Below are positions 1-8,015 of a stretch of 27,109 nucleotides of DNA, in pieces. A model generated the notes under the pieces. It ran no database searches. It worked only from the letters and a program-made list of their open reading frames with translations, and had not been told where the DNA came from. Both the position numbers and the translations under genes were made by a program. Within the stretch, counting starts at the first letter, position 1; every line of letters starts with the position of its first letter. The DNA is taken from contig DAVZ01000056.1 in NCBI GenBank assembly GCA_002505765.1, positions 1 to 27,109 on the forward strand, written 5' to 3'. The DNA comes from Methanobacterium sp. UBA176 (GTDB lineage: Archaea > Methanobacteriota > Methanobacteria > Methanobacteriales > Methanobacteriaceae).

Positions 1-304
1 CAATATTTCATATTCGTTAATTATTGTTATTTCAGTAAGACATATTAAGTCAAAAATATTTCAACAAATCTGCTCAACCCCCCAATAACTTTACAACCCC
101 GTAATAGTTATGTTATCCACTATAATAAGTCCGCATCTGGAAAATTCACGCTGAAAGTTTTATTGTTGCGAATTAATTCATTACTGAGGTGATTTTTATT
201 TACAACAACTGTTAACATTGGTGGATTAACATTTGCCCTCATCACCCATCCAAGCGCCATAAAGTTGGCTCTCTCCACTTTTGTTCCCGTAATGATACAG
301 GCAT
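1..304 (-). pseudogene. decayed flavin reductase-like gene (N-terminal part)
   Basis: Read on the minus strand from about 304 down to 1, the sequence gives broken pieces of a flavin reductase-like (FMN-binding split barrel) protein. A first piece carries ANFMALGWV, then NPPML, SNELIRNN and FSVNFPDADLL, matching in order the family pattern N-x-MT-x-(G/A)W, PP, ENI and FxVNIP. It ends in a stop near 124. After a frame change come NYYGVV and ADLLKYF, and in another frame EITIINEYEIL, resembling the later part of the fold. A likely original ATG is at 304, but a frame change follows at once. At least three frame breaks or stops and an apparent deletion make it non-functional. It follows the DUF1932 gene by two bases, so it was probably the last gene of that operon. 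It may continue past the left edge. Confidence 0.65.
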
Positions 305-306
305 TG

Positions 307-1164
307 TTAATACCCGTTGTTTCCTATGTTATTTTTTTTATATTCTCTCTCCATAAGTTTAAAAACTTCTTTATAAGTTTTTGGACGTTCTTTAAGCTTA
401 TCTATTTTCTTATAAAGCAATTTGAAAACTTGAACAGTTGCTTTGCTCATTTGGGGATTTCCATTTTCAGAAATTAATTCTACAACTTCTTCCATCTCTT
501 CGCATCGCCTTTTTGCATGTAAAGAACTGCTAATTATTCTTGAGATTGCAGAGTCTTTAAAATTTTCACCTTCTGTTTCTGCAATGATATTCAGGACTTC
601 TTCATCAATCCCCATTTTATATGCTGTATAAAGCGTTTCCAACAGCAAAGCAGAGATTCCTTTGGTAAAAGAACTTCTAAGCATTTTTATCGCTGAAGCC
701 TGCCCTAATTCATCTCCAATAACACTTATATTCATGCCATACTTGTTTAATTCAGTGAATTGGCATGCATAATTTCCTGATGTAATTATATGAACTGAAA
801 GCCCCTTTTTGACCCTTCCAATTATTGATGCATCCACCGTTTTACCATTGTGGATATAAGAAAGGGCTTCTTTTACGGTTCTGGGAGAAACGTTGTTCAT
901 ATCAACATAAACACCATTAACATGATCTCCAACTTCCATGGCTACTATAATTGACTGGGAAGGAGTAACTGTTGATAATAAAATATCTGAAACTTCAGCA
1001 AGCTCTTTATTGCTTTTATATAAAGTTACACCTGATTTTCCTGCAAGTTCTTTTGTTTCACTGCTTCTCCCCTCAACACATGTGGCTACATTAACTCCAT
1101 GTTTTAAAAGACCCTTAGATAAAGTTGATGCCACTTCTCCAAACCCTAAAAACCCTATCTTCAT
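307..1164 (-). CDS. NAD(P)-binding 6-phosphogluconate dehydrogenase-like protein with DUF1932 C-terminal domain
   Basis: A 285-residue cytosolic oxidoreductase of the beta-hydroxyacid dehydrogenase type. The N-terminus is a Rossmann dinucleotide fold with G-x-G-x-x-A at residues 7-12 (LGFGEVA). The VYVDMNNVSP stretch and the later helical half (KMLRSSFTKGISALLLE onward) fit the all-alpha DUF1932 domain found in phosphogluconate-dehydrogenase-like proteins of archaea. The substrate cannot be read from the sequence. The ATG overlaps the TGA of the upstream ccdA gene (ATGA), so the two are probably translationally coupled. It is the last intact gene of the minus-strand run; a decayed flavin reductase follows. 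The length is normal and no damage is visible. The family call is fairly sure; the reaction is unknown. Confidence 0.8.
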   Translation of the reverse strand: MKIGFLGFGEVASTLSKGLLKHGVNVATCVEGRSSETKELAGKSGVTLYKSNKELAEVSDILLSTVTPSQSIIVAMEVGDHVNGVYVDMNNVSPRTVKEALSYIHNGKTVDASIIGRVKKGLSVHIITSGNYACQFTELNKYGMNISVIGDELGQASAIKMLRSSFTKGISALLLETLYTAYKMGIDEEVLNIIAETEGENFKDSAISRIISSSLHAKRRCEEMEEVVELISENGNPQMSKATVQVFKLLYKKIDKLKERPKTYKEVFKLMEREYKKNNIGNNGY

Positions 1165-1787
1165 TTAATTGCTCCGAAAAATAATGTATATAACATGTAA
1201 ATACCTGCAATTATAATTATTGATCCTGAAATAACTCTTATATGATCTGAATATTTAATTAACTTCCTTAAATTTATTTGGGATACTCCCAGTGCTATGA
1301 TGAAGATTGTAAGTGAAAAACCAGCACTGAACAATAATATATTAAGTGCACTGTAGGCAATATCACCTGTTGTGACGCTATAGGCTATAATTGCAATTAA
1401 ATAAGACCCATAACATGGAGACCAGGCAAGGGATGTTAAAAAACCAATTAAAAATGACTGAATATAACTATTTTCATGCTGAACTGAACTGTATGAGATT
1501 TTAAATGATTTTTTATTTAAAATAAAGAAAATACCAGTAAATATTATTATTAAAGCGGCAAAAAACCTGAAATAATACAAATACTGGTTAATTGCAGCTG
1601 TAAAAATTATTGTAAGCGCTATTATTAAAGTAAAAACTAAGAAAAATCCTAAAACGAAGGAAATGATTTCAGTTGCCCTTTGTTTTAAAAGTGAATATCC
1701 AATGATTACGGGAATCAGAGGTAGCACACAGGGGGATATAACAGAGGCCATACCTGCAAAAAATGATAGTAAAAGCCCAATATTCAT
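1161..1787 (-). CDS. ccdA: CcdA/DsbD-type membrane thiol-disulfide electron carrier
   Basis: A 208-residue integral membrane protein with about six hydrophobic helices. It should carry reducing equivalents from cytosolic thioredoxin across the membrane to an extracytoplasmic thiol protein. The two family cysteines are in place: MASVISPCVLPLIP near the N-terminus (proline-flanked Cys in helix 1) and SLAWSPCYGSY in the fourth helix, the pair that cycles between thiol and disulfide. The length is typical of the short CcdA form. The gene starts 12 bases after the membrane-anchored thioredoxin gene, which is the natural partner: together they resemble a DsbD split into its membrane and C-terminal domains. 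A weak GAGAG ribosome site precedes the ATG. Confidence 0.88.
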   Translation of the reverse strand: MNIGLLLSFFAGMASVISPCVLPLIPVIIGYSLLKQRATEIISFVLGFFLVFTLIIALTIIFTAAINQYLYYFRFFAALIIIFTGIFFILNKKSFKISYSSVQHENSYIQSFLIGFLTSLAWSPCYGSYLIAIIAYSVTTGDIAYSALNILLFSAGFSLTIFIIALGVSQINLRKLIKYSDHIRVISGSIIIIAGIYMLYTLFFGAIK

Positions 1788-1799
1788 TTTTATCTCTCT

Positions 1800-2225
1800 T
1801 TAAATTTGATTTAATAAATTATCGGCATCCACATAACCTTCAATCCGGTTTATTTCCTGTCCGTTCGAGTTTAAAATTAGCAAGGTAGGATATCCATAGA
1901 TTCCATAATTTGAAGCTAAATTGGAGTTTTTATCTGCATCTATTTTTGCAACAACATAATTTTTAGCCAATTTTTCCTGAACTCGCGGATCAGAAAATGT
2001 TGTTTCGTCAAGCTCCTTGCAATAATAACACCATGTGGTGTAAAAATCTACAAAAACAGGTTTATCAGTATTTTGGGCTTCTGCAAGGGCAGATTTTAAC
2101 TCTGTGTGCCAGTCTATATCGACGTTTTCTGCTGTGGTTGTTTCTTCACTTCCAGAACTTAATACAGCGTATGCAGCTATTATCCCGGTGAATATGATTC
2201 CAATTATGATTAATGCTTTTTGCAT
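1800..2225 (-). CDS. membrane-anchored thioredoxin-like protein (DsbD C-domain type)
   Basis: A 141-residue protein with one N-terminal hydrophobic helix (residues about 3-22) and then an extracytoplasmic thioredoxin fold. The redox site is WCYYC in FYTTWCYYCKELDE, followed by YVVAKIDAD and the cis-proline segment GYPTLLIL. The order and spacing resemble the C-terminal domain of DsbD and thioredoxin_7-type proteins, which take electrons from CcdA to keep external thiols reduced. The ccdA gene follows within 12 bases. The ribosome site is weak (GAAAAG). The physiological client is not shown; cofactor or Fe-S assembly outside the membrane, or repair of surface proteins, are possible. Confidence 0.85.
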   Translation of the reverse strand: MQKALIIIGIIFTGIIAAYAVLSSGSEETTTAENVDIDWHTELKSALAEAQNTDKPVFVDFYTTWCYYCKELDETTFSDPRVQEKLAKNYVVAKIDADKNSNLASNYGIYGYPTLLILNSNGQEINRIEGYVDADNLLNQI

Positions 2226-2257
2226 GACTTTTCTTTTGTTGATGTGTTAAATATAAA

Positions 2258-3130
2258 TTATGATGTATTTCCTAATTTTAAAACAACGTTATCGCCGACA
2301 TTTACGCCGATATCCTTGGCTATTGGGTTGCATTTAACATTTAGTAAACAAAATACAGGTTTATTCCCTAATTTCATGGCAGTTAGACCTTCATAATTAC
2401 CAAGACCCTTGGAAATAACAATGTCTGAATTATTGAATATCTCCTTAAATTCTTCTGAAATATTGGCATATAAAATTCCAATAGAATCTGTACCGGTTGA
2501 TACAAGCTTAGCCACTTTTTCAAGCCCTATTTGAAGTGCATCGTCTATACATGCATCGTTCAGTATTGGCTTTTCTTTCAGGGCTACTGTAACTTCAACA
2601 TCATATTCTTTAAGCTTTTCTATAAGCAATTTATCAAAGACTATTTCTCCATTGTTATCTGCTAAATATAAAACATTTTCAGCGGTTTTTAGTTTTTTTT
2701 CAAGCTCTATGGTATGGTTTAAAGCAATATCTTTATTCATATTGTCAATGATTCCTTGTTCAGTATCAAAATTAACTCCAAGCGCTCCAAAATCAATTAT
2801 ATTCCCTATAATAGCTGCTTTTACATAAGTTTCAAGGCCATCTTTTTCTTTTAAAATCTCTTTAATCCTGGGCAGAAATTTCATTGCTATTTCATTACCC
2901 TTCCTCTTTTTGGGTAGATAAGGATCCTTATTATGTGTTCTATCCTTTATAGTTCGATGAATTTTTGTACCAAGCTCGTTGGAAACAGCTTCTCTATTGA
3001 AGTCCCTGTAAATAATTTCTATAAGTTCTTCCATAACTTCAATTTTAAGATTTTCATCTTCCGTTGCTAAATCAAGTGCTTCTTTTGCCTGTCTCAAGAA
3101 ACAGGGAGCGCATTCGTAGTAAACTTTCAT
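2258..3130 (-). CDS. DUF89 family protein (ARMT1-like metal-dependent phosphatase fold)
   Basis: A 290-residue cytosolic protein of the DUF89/damage-control phosphatase family, whose studied members remove phosphate from damaged or excess metabolites with a divalent metal. Visible signatures are the N-terminal YYECAPCFLRQ with two cysteines (archaeal subgroup), the metal and phosphate segment LADNNGEIVFD (DNNGE at residues 158-162), and SKGLGNYEGL further on. The start is placed at 3130, not at an in-frame ATG four codons earlier, because GAGG sits six bases before the 3130 ATG. The gene follows the site-2 protease by 57 bases. The substrate is unknown. The family call is good. Confidence 0.85.
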   Translation of the reverse strand: MKVYYECAPCFLRQAKEALDLATEDENLKIEVMEELIEIIYRDFNREAVSNELGTKIHRTIKDRTHNKDPYLPKKRKGNEIAMKFLPRIKEILKEKDGLETYVKAAIIGNIIDFGALGVNFDTEQGIIDNMNKDIALNHTIELEKKLKTAENVLYLADNNGEIVFDKLLIEKLKEYDVEVTVALKEKPILNDACIDDALQIGLEKVAKLVSTGTDSIGILYANISEEFKEIFNNSDIVISKGLGNYEGLTAMKLGNKPVFCLLNVKCNPIAKDIGVNVGDNVVLKLGNTS

Positions 3131-3187
3131 AAAAATCCTCATTCAGATTTATATTTTCATATCTCATTTTAATATTTAGATAAATTT

Positions 3188-4243
3188 TTAGGCAATTCGG
3201 GGAGCTGGAGACAAACACAGGATAAAAATAATAACCATTACAATTGATAGGATTTTCCTGTTCCTGCTCAATTTTGAAACATTATCCAGGGCTCCAGGAT
3301 GTTTTTTTGACATTAATAAAATAAATCCCATTAGAAATGCCATAAAATACCATCTAAGGTACAATGTTATTATTATGCCTGTTATTGACAATAATAAATG
3401 AATTTTAGTATTAAACAAAGATCTTGATATATGCCCTCCATCTAAAAATGCAACAGGCATAAGATTGAGCATAGTAACTATTATTCCTACCCATCCAGCA
3501 AAGGCAATGGGATGAATATACAATTGGTAACCTGAAGGTATATCTGGAGTTATTAATCCTATGATGATTTGCATTAAAATAGGAGGCTCAAAAAGTATAG
3601 AACCTTGCTGTAGCGGAGCTACATGAGAAAGATAAATACCAATTATCAATACAGGAATTGTAACGATGATTCCGGCAATTGGCCCGCTAACACCCAGGTC
3701 AAAAAGAGCATTTTTTGTGGGTATCGCTGATTTAATGCTTATAACTGCTCCAAATGTTCCAATGGGTGGGATACCTGGCACAAAATAAGGTAACGTGGCT
3801 TTAACGCCATGTTTTCTTGAGGCAAAATAGTGTGCAGATTCGTGGGATCCTATAATTGCCAGAATTGCCATAGAAAATACCACTCCTTCCCATATATTTC
3901 CTCCAAACAGGTAACCGGCAGAAATAGTAGTTACAATTGTCACCAGGAGGAGCAGAATGTTAATATGGGTCCTTGATTCGCCATGATTTGGCTTTTGAAC
4001 TATATTTATCTTATAATTGTCATCATATTCATTAATAAAAGGCAAATAACCTATTTTATCCAAATCATCAACTAATTTAACAAATTTGTCTCTATCGTAG
4101 TCATAAGTAATCATATAGAATTCTTTTTCTTCAATATGGGTGCTTTTTATATGAAAATAACGTGATACATGATCTTCAATAAAATTTGTATAGTCCACTT
4201 GTTCACATCCGACAGGTTTAAAATTAATATCATGATTTTTCAT
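3188..4243 (-). CDS. site-2 protease family membrane metalloprotease (M50)
   Basis: A 351-residue intramembrane zinc protease. The first 90 residues are a soluble, charged domain; the rest has six or more membrane helices. The zinc-binding HExxH is HESAH at residues 134-138, and the third ligand lies in NLMPVAFLDGGH (260-271, Asp268). This matches the site-2 protease/M50 active site, which cuts membrane-bound regulators or signal remnants within the bilayer. The ATG at 4243 has no ribosome site before it, but a TATA box lies 25-26 bases upstream and a T10 run ends the previous gene, so the message is probably leaderless and independently started. The substrate is unknown; no anti-sigma-like partner is adjacent. 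Confidence 0.9.
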   Translation of the reverse strand: MKNHDINFKPVGCEQVDYTNFIEDHVSRYFHIKSTHIEEKEFYMITYDYDRDKFVKLVDDLDKIGYLPFINEYDDNYKINIVQKPNHGESRTHINILLLLVTIVTTISAGYLFGGNIWEGVVFSMAILAIIGSHESAHYFASRKHGVKATLPYFVPGIPPIGTFGAVISIKSAIPTKNALFDLGVSGPIAGIIVTIPVLIIGIYLSHVAPLQQGSILFEPPILMQIIIGLITPDIPSGYQLYIHPIAFAGWVGIIVTMLNLMPVAFLDGGHISRSLFNTKIHLLLSITGIIITLYLRWYFMAFLMGFILLMSKKHPGALDNVSKLSRNRKILSIVMVIIFILCLSPAPRIA

Positions 4244-4264
4244 CTAATTTATGATTTTAATTAT

Positions 4265-4272
4265 CTATAAAA
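4265..4272 (-). promoter_or_regulatory. TATA box of a likely leaderless promoter for the site-2 protease
   Basis: On the minus strand this reads TTTTATAG. Its centre is about 25-26 bases before the A of the ATG at 4243, the usual distance from an archaeal TATA box to the transcript start. No Shine-Dalgarno sequence is present between them. Confidence 0.5.
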
Positions 4273-4282
4273 TTTACCAGAT

Positions 4283-4292
4283 AAAAAAAAAA
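4283..4292 (-). terminator. oligo-T terminator after the sulfur carrier gene
   Basis: Ten consecutive T on the minus strand begin four bases after the stop of the sulfur-carrier gene. Archaeal RNA polymerase stops on such T runs without a hairpin. It would separate the DHPS-like/thiolase/carrier transcript from the site-2 protease transcript. Confidence 0.6.
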
Positions 4293-4296
4293 GATA

Positions 4297-4497
4297 TCAG
4301 CCGCCGTAAATAACGCGGATAACTTCAATTATGTCTCCATCTTCAAGAATTTCTTCTTCAATTACCACTTCGTTGTTTCTCTTAACTACAACTGTTTGAG
4401 AGGAAATATCCATTTTATCCAGCACTTCTTTGATGTTCATATTCTCATGAATTTCTAATGCATGCTTTTCTTTATCAATGATCACTGTAATTGTCAT
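4297..4497 (-). CDS. ThiS/MoaD-like sulfur carrier protein (SAMP-like, C-terminal Gly-Gly)
   Basis: A 66-residue beta-grasp protein ending in YGG. It has the ubiquitin-like pattern: TITVIIDKEKHALEI, a helix (NIKEVLDKMDI), VVVKRNNEVV and EDGDIIEVIRVIYGG. The terminal di-glycine is what an E1-like enzyme adenylates and turns into a thiocarboxylate. Because the gene starts two bases after the tRNA thiolase gene, with AAGGA inside the end of that gene serving as ribosome site, the carrier most likely donates sulfur to that enzyme (as TtuB does for TtuA). ThiS in thiamine synthesis is the alternative, but no thi gene is near. No E1 gene is in the window. Confidence 0.85.
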   Translation of the reverse strand: MTITVIIDKEKHALEIHENMNIKEVLDKMDISSQTVVVKRNNEVVIEEEILEDGDIIEVIRVIYGG

Positions 4498-4499
4498 TT

Positions 4500-5432
4500 T
4501 TATTCCTTTTGGTGAATTTTTTTAGAAAATAAGCAAGCCCTGCACATTTCATGAGATGCAGGCTCGCCGCATTTTATACATGTTCCTATACCTACCTTTT
4601 TTTCGGCAAATTCTTTTTTCAGAGCGGGTTTAATTTTGTCAAATCCTTTAAGGGTTGAATACATTATTGTAGGATGATTAACAGACAATTCTTTTATAAA
4701 TCGTCCAACTTCGCCTCTAAATGACTCTTGTGAATATGGACATTCATCAAAATGAACATCCAGCTCGCTGGCAACAGCGTACAATCCAACTTCTTTTTCA
4801 GGGATTTCACGAAGGGGTTTTATTTTAACGGTGAACTTATCGCTTTTTGGCTCTGATTTTGCCCCAATTCTTGTTAAATTGTCGATATTTCCTTCAAGAT
4901 AATTCATGAGTATTGCCTGGGTCTCATCGTCAAGATTATGTCCTGTTGCAATTTTGGTAGCTCCCTCTTCCCTTGCAATCTTATTAATGATCCATCTTCT
5001 AAATACTCCACAATAAGTGCATGCTCCATGTTCTCTGCGGTCATCGGCCATGATTTCGTCCAGTGTTTTTCCAAAATAATCCTTTATTGACGCAACTCTA
5101 TGTTTTATGCCCATTCTCTGTGCATTTTTTACTGCAATTTGAATTCCATGCTCTCTGTAACCTTCTATTCCCTCATCAATGATTATTGCAATAAGATCTA
5201 TTACATTTCGTTTGTAAAGCGAATTGAGGATATCAAGAACAATTACGCTGTCTTTTCCACCAGAAAGGGCTACTGCAACCTTATCTCCCTTTTCTATGAG
5301 CTTATTTCTGCGAATGCCCTTCATAACTTTATCAGTTATGGATTGGATGAAGCATTCTTTACACAGCATCTGCCCTGAAGCTTTTCTGCTTATTATTACT
5401 GGCGTGGCACCGCACTTTGTGCAGATATTCAT
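4500..5432 (-). CDS. TtuA/NcsA-type tRNA 2-thiouridine synthetase
   Basis: A 310-residue PP-loop ATPase that adenylates and thiolates uridine in tRNA. The PP-loop SGGKDS is at residues 57-62. Zinc fingers lie at both ends (C4, C7, C24, C27 and C285, C288, C297, C300). Three further cysteines, C138 and C141 in CTYCG and C231 in DECPYS, correspond to the Fe-S cluster ligands of TtuA and of methanogen NcsA. TGHNLDDE follows the family. The start is set at 5432 because the protein begins properly with MNICTKCG, AGGT lies seven bases upstream, and the longer reading overlaps the DHPS-like gene. TtuA modifies position 54 in thermophiles, NcsA position 34 in methanococci; which target applies here cannot be told. 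Confidence 0.88.
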   Translation of the reverse strand: MNICTKCGATPVIISRKASGQMLCKECFIQSITDKVMKGIRRNKLIEKGDKVAVALSGGKDSVIVLDILNSLYKRNVIDLIAIIIDEGIEGYREHGIQIAVKNAQRMGIKHRVASIKDYFGKTLDEIMADDRREHGACTYCGVFRRWIINKIAREEGATKIATGHNLDDETQAILMNYLEGNIDNLTRIGAKSEPKSDKFTVKIKPLREIPEKEVGLYAVASELDVHFDECPYSQESFRGEVGRFIKELSVNHPTIMYSTLKGFDKIKPALKKEFAEKKVGIGTCIKCGEPASHEMCRACLFSKKIHQKE

Positions 5433-5448
5433 ATTATAACCTGAATAA

Positions 5449-7011
5449 TTAGTAATTCTGTTTTTTAAATAATTCAAAGTCCTGAACGTAGTTTTTGTGG
5501 AGTGCAGCCGCAATTTCAGCCTTTTGAAGCTCTGCACCAAGATAGGTAGCATGTTCAAGACGTGAAATAAGTCCTTTTTTAATCATCTCATCGTAAACTG
5601 CTTTTGCAGTTTTTCCTTTAATGATTAAATCTGGTTTCATTCCTATATAATGAACAGCCTTTATAAATCCATCTTCAATTATTATTTTAAAACTTCCATG
5701 AGGATCCTGTGTAAATTTATAATCTTCTTCACCTTCTATAAGGGGTGCATCGATTTTTTCACTTATTGATTCTCCTTTACGCTTATCTTTAAATACTATC
5801 AAATTTATACCAAGGTCTTTCGGTATGGATCCTTTGTTTTTAGCCAAAAACATCATTTTTGATGAAACAGAAAGTTCATGAACGCTTCCAACTGTTTTAC
5901 TGCTTTCTTCAGGCGTAAAAAGTATGCTTGCCTCCAGTTCCATTGCAATTCCTGAAAGCAAAGAATTCACTCCCACTGAATCTGTATCGAGTAATTCTGT
6001 TACGTTTCCAACTCCAAAAAATAGTGGAACCCTGTTACGTTTTTTAAATTCATAACAGGCAATAATTGATTCCACTATGCTGCTGCTGTTAATAGGATCA
6101 AGTATCAAGTCCGCAATTACGTCAATTTCGATGCATTTTTCTGTTAATTCTTCAAGTGCATTGACCCGTTCTTCAATGGTTTCAGGTGTCCAGTTTTCAC
6201 TGAAATTAGTCGGTAAAATAACTGCAGGAACATTTTTTTCTTCCATTAAAGGCAGGACTTCATCACAATTTCCAAGATCAAGACTTAAAACCATGTCTAC
6301 ACCAGATTCAACTGCAGCTTTAATTTCAACAGGATTTAATGTATCTATGCTTATGGGAATATCATTTAAATTATTTTTTAGTGTTTTTACCATTTCAGGA
6401 ATTTCATCTGCATTTGTCTCGCCAGCAATCATTCCAATATCTATCATCTGCGCACCTGAATCTACAAAATATTTTGCACGTTTAATTAAGTCTCCTTTAC
6501 TTAGTAAAGGCGCATTTGCAATTTCAGCCAGCACCCTCATTGGAAAATCCTCACCAACAGGTAAATTGCCTATAAGAATATTTTCTGGTTTTTTTAAGAG
6601 TCTTTCAGTGTTATTTTTATCTTTTTCAAAGTCTTCAATGAACTTAAAGGCCCTTTTTTGAAGTTCTTCCTCAATAAGTTTATCTGCCGGCGTTTTTGAT
6701 GAAAGTTCCAGCTCTTCAGCCATATCCAGGACTATATTAAGGTCTGCAGCACTTGTAGAACCTTTATATGTGGGAATTCCTGTTTCATACTCTATCTCGC
6801 TTACATCTTTCCTTATAAGCCCCGGGGTTACGATCATATCGTATGAATCAAGGTCAGGAAGATTTTTAATCTCTTCAAGTATTTTTGGTGGTGTTAAAAA
6901 TGCAGCAATAGGGGTTTTAATAGTATGAACATTTGTATCTTGATATGATTTCTTTGATACTCTCTTAACTGTTTTGCTTGCAAGTTTACCGGTTACAATA
7001 AGAACTTTCAT
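5449..7011 (-). CDS. dihydropteroate synthase-like protein (archaeal TIGR00284 type)
   Basis: A 520-residue cytosolic protein. Residues about 150-400 resemble the TIM barrel of dihydropteroate synthase: ISIDTLNPVEIKAAVESG is the recognisable beta-strand region, and AQMIDIGMIAGETNADEIPEMVK matches the DIG...T...EE-M pattern. About 150 residues before the barrel and 120 after it are extra; these extensions are characteristic of the methanogen DHPS-related family. Methanogens make tetrahydromethanopterin, whose arylamine is not p-aminobenzoate as in folate, so a role in that pathway is reasonable but not shown by the sequence. GAGGTG lies five bases before the ATG. It is first in the minus-strand operon, diverging from por. 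Confidence 0.8.
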   Translation of the reverse strand: MKVLIVTGKLASKTVKRVSKKSYQDTNVHTIKTPIAAFLTPPKILEEIKNLPDLDSYDMIVTPGLIRKDVSEIEYETGIPTYKGSTSAADLNIVLDMAEELELSSKTPADKLIEEELQKRAFKFIEDFEKDKNNTERLLKKPENILIGNLPVGEDFPMRVLAEIANAPLLSKGDLIKRAKYFVDSGAQMIDIGMIAGETNADEIPEMVKTLKNNLNDIPISIDTLNPVEIKAAVESGVDMVLSLDLGNCDEVLPLMEEKNVPAVILPTNFSENWTPETIEERVNALEELTEKCIEIDVIADLILDPINSSSIVESIIACYEFKKRNRVPLFFGVGNVTELLDTDSVGVNSLLSGIAMELEASILFTPEESSKTVGSVHELSVSSKMMFLAKNKGSIPKDLGINLIVFKDKRKGESISEKIDAPLIEGEEDYKFTQDPHGSFKIIIEDGFIKAVHYIGMKPDLIIKGKTAKAVYDEMIKKGLISRLEHATYLGAELQKAEIAAALHKNYVQDFELFKKQNY

Positions 7012-7054
7012 TTTACACCTCTAAACAGGATTTTTATGGCTTAAATTAATTCTA

Positions 7055-7062
7055 TAGATAAA
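7055..7062 (-). promoter_or_regulatory. probable TATA box of the DHPS-like operon
   Basis: The minus strand reads TTTATCTA here, with a predicted start near 7032 and a leader of about 20 bases to the ATG at 7011. The match to consensus is fair, not strong. Confidence 0.35.
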
Positions 7063-7142
7063 TTTAGACGTTAAAATGTAAGATTTAAACTTAATTTCTA
7101 TTTTTATATTAATTTATCCTTTTGCAAATTTTTCTTATATTA

Positions 7143-7162
7143 TTGTATAAGATCATGTGCAA
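7143..7162. promoter_or_regulatory. imperfect 20-bp dyad just upstream of the por TATA box
   Basis: The segment begins TTG and ends CAA around a central GATC; 7 of 10 half-site positions are symmetric (TTG-A-A-GA ... TC-T-T-CAA). It lies directly before the TATA box at 7165, where it would cover the BRE, so a bound regulator could help or block TFB. No second copy was seen in the window. Confidence 0.3.
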
Positions 7163-7164
7163 CA

Positions 7165-7172
7165 TTTATATA
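7165..7172 (+). promoter_or_regulatory. TATA box of the por operon
   Basis: TTTATATA, a near-perfect archaeal box. It predicts a transcript start near 7194 and a leader of about 20-25 bases containing the GGAGG at 7206-7210. Confidence 0.65.
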
Positions 7173-7216
7173 TACTATAATTTATAATGATTATACATGA
7201 GGAATGGAGGTACAGT

Positions 7217-7738
7217 ATGATCGAAATTCGATTTCATGGACGTGGAGGACAGGGTGCAGTAACCGCTGCAGAAATATTAGCAAAAGCAGCTTTTGAGGAT
7301 GGAAAGTATTGTCAAGCATTCCCATTCTTCGGTGCTGAGCGAAAAGGTGCCCCAGTCATGGCGTTTACAAGAATAAGTGACATACCAATAAGAAGAAGAT
7401 ATCAAGTTTATAATCCGGATTATGTTGTTGTACTGGATGGGACTCTTTTAGAGGCTGTAGATGTATTATCTGGGCTTAAAAAAGGTGGAAAAGTAGTTAT
7501 TAATGCCAAAGATAATGTAGATCTTGGAGTAAAATCTTACAGTATTGATGCTACTGGAATTGCACTTGAAGTTCTGGGAGTTCCAATAGTTAATACAGTT
7601 ATGTTAGGAGCCTTTGCCAAAGTAACTGGCGAAGTTACACTTGATTCAATTATAAATATAACTAAGGAGACTTTTCCAGGCAAAATGGGCGAAAAAAACG
7701 CAGAAGCCGCTAAAATAGCCTACGAAAAAGTCAAATAA
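7217..7738 (+). CDS. porC: pyruvate:ferredoxin oxidoreductase gamma subunit
   Basis: A 173-residue subunit of the four-part cytosolic pyruvate:ferredoxin oxidoreductase, which in autotrophic methanogens carboxylates acetyl-CoA to pyruvate with reduced ferredoxin. The gamma domain is recognised by [10 protein letters not shown] at residues 7-16, [13 protein letters not shown], and [10 protein letters not shown]. The start is placed at 7217 rather than at an in-frame ATG ten codons earlier, because GGAGG at 7206-7210 is six bases before it and the protein then begins with the family's MIEIRF. It is first of six closely packed genes. The gene order gamma-delta-alpha-beta plus two ferredoxin-like genes favours pyruvate over 2-oxoglutarate as substrate. 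Confidence 0.92.
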
Positions 7739-7772
7739 AAAACGATTTTTATAAATTATAAAAGGTGATTTC

Positions 7773-8015
7773 ATGACAGTCAAAATAGGAACAGTTAAAG
7801 AGCCTGGAAGCAGCAAGATGAATAAAACAGGTAGCTGGAGAACCTTTAGACCCGTTCTGGATGAAGAAAAATGTATAGATTGCGAAAACTGTTTTTTATT
7901 TTGCCCTGAAGGGTGTATAAATAAAGAAAATGAGATTGATTACGATTATTGTAAAGGATGCGGCATATGTGCCGAGGAATGTCCTGTTAAAGCCATTAAA
8001 ATGGAGAGAGATTAA
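7773..8015 (+). CDS. porD: pyruvate:ferredoxin oxidoreductase delta subunit (2[4Fe-4S])
   Basis: An 80-residue ferredoxin-like subunit that wires the catalytic cluster to external ferredoxin. Two classical cluster motifs are seen: CIDCENCFLFCPEGC and CKGCGICAEECPVKA. The first 35 residues (TVKIGTVKEPGSS..., GSWRTFRPVLDEEKC) match the delta-subunit lead-in. An AGGTGAT ribosome site precedes the ATG. The stop TAA directly abuts the ATG of porA, so translation is probably coupled. Confidence 0.92.
   Translation: MTVKIGTVKEPGSSKMNKTGSWRTFRPVLDEEKCIDCENCFLFCPEGCINKENEIDYDYCKGCGICAEECPVKAIKMERD

Noticed and set aside
5432..5558. Longer N-terminus for the tRNA thiolase
   Set aside because: The extra 42 residues overlap the DHPS-like gene and precede the zinc finger where family members start; AGGT supports the 5432 start.
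6077..6661. 194-codon open frame on the plus strand
   Set aside because: It lies fully inside the DHPS-like gene on the other strand, has a Ser/Phe-rich composition typical of an antisense reading, and has no ribosome site.
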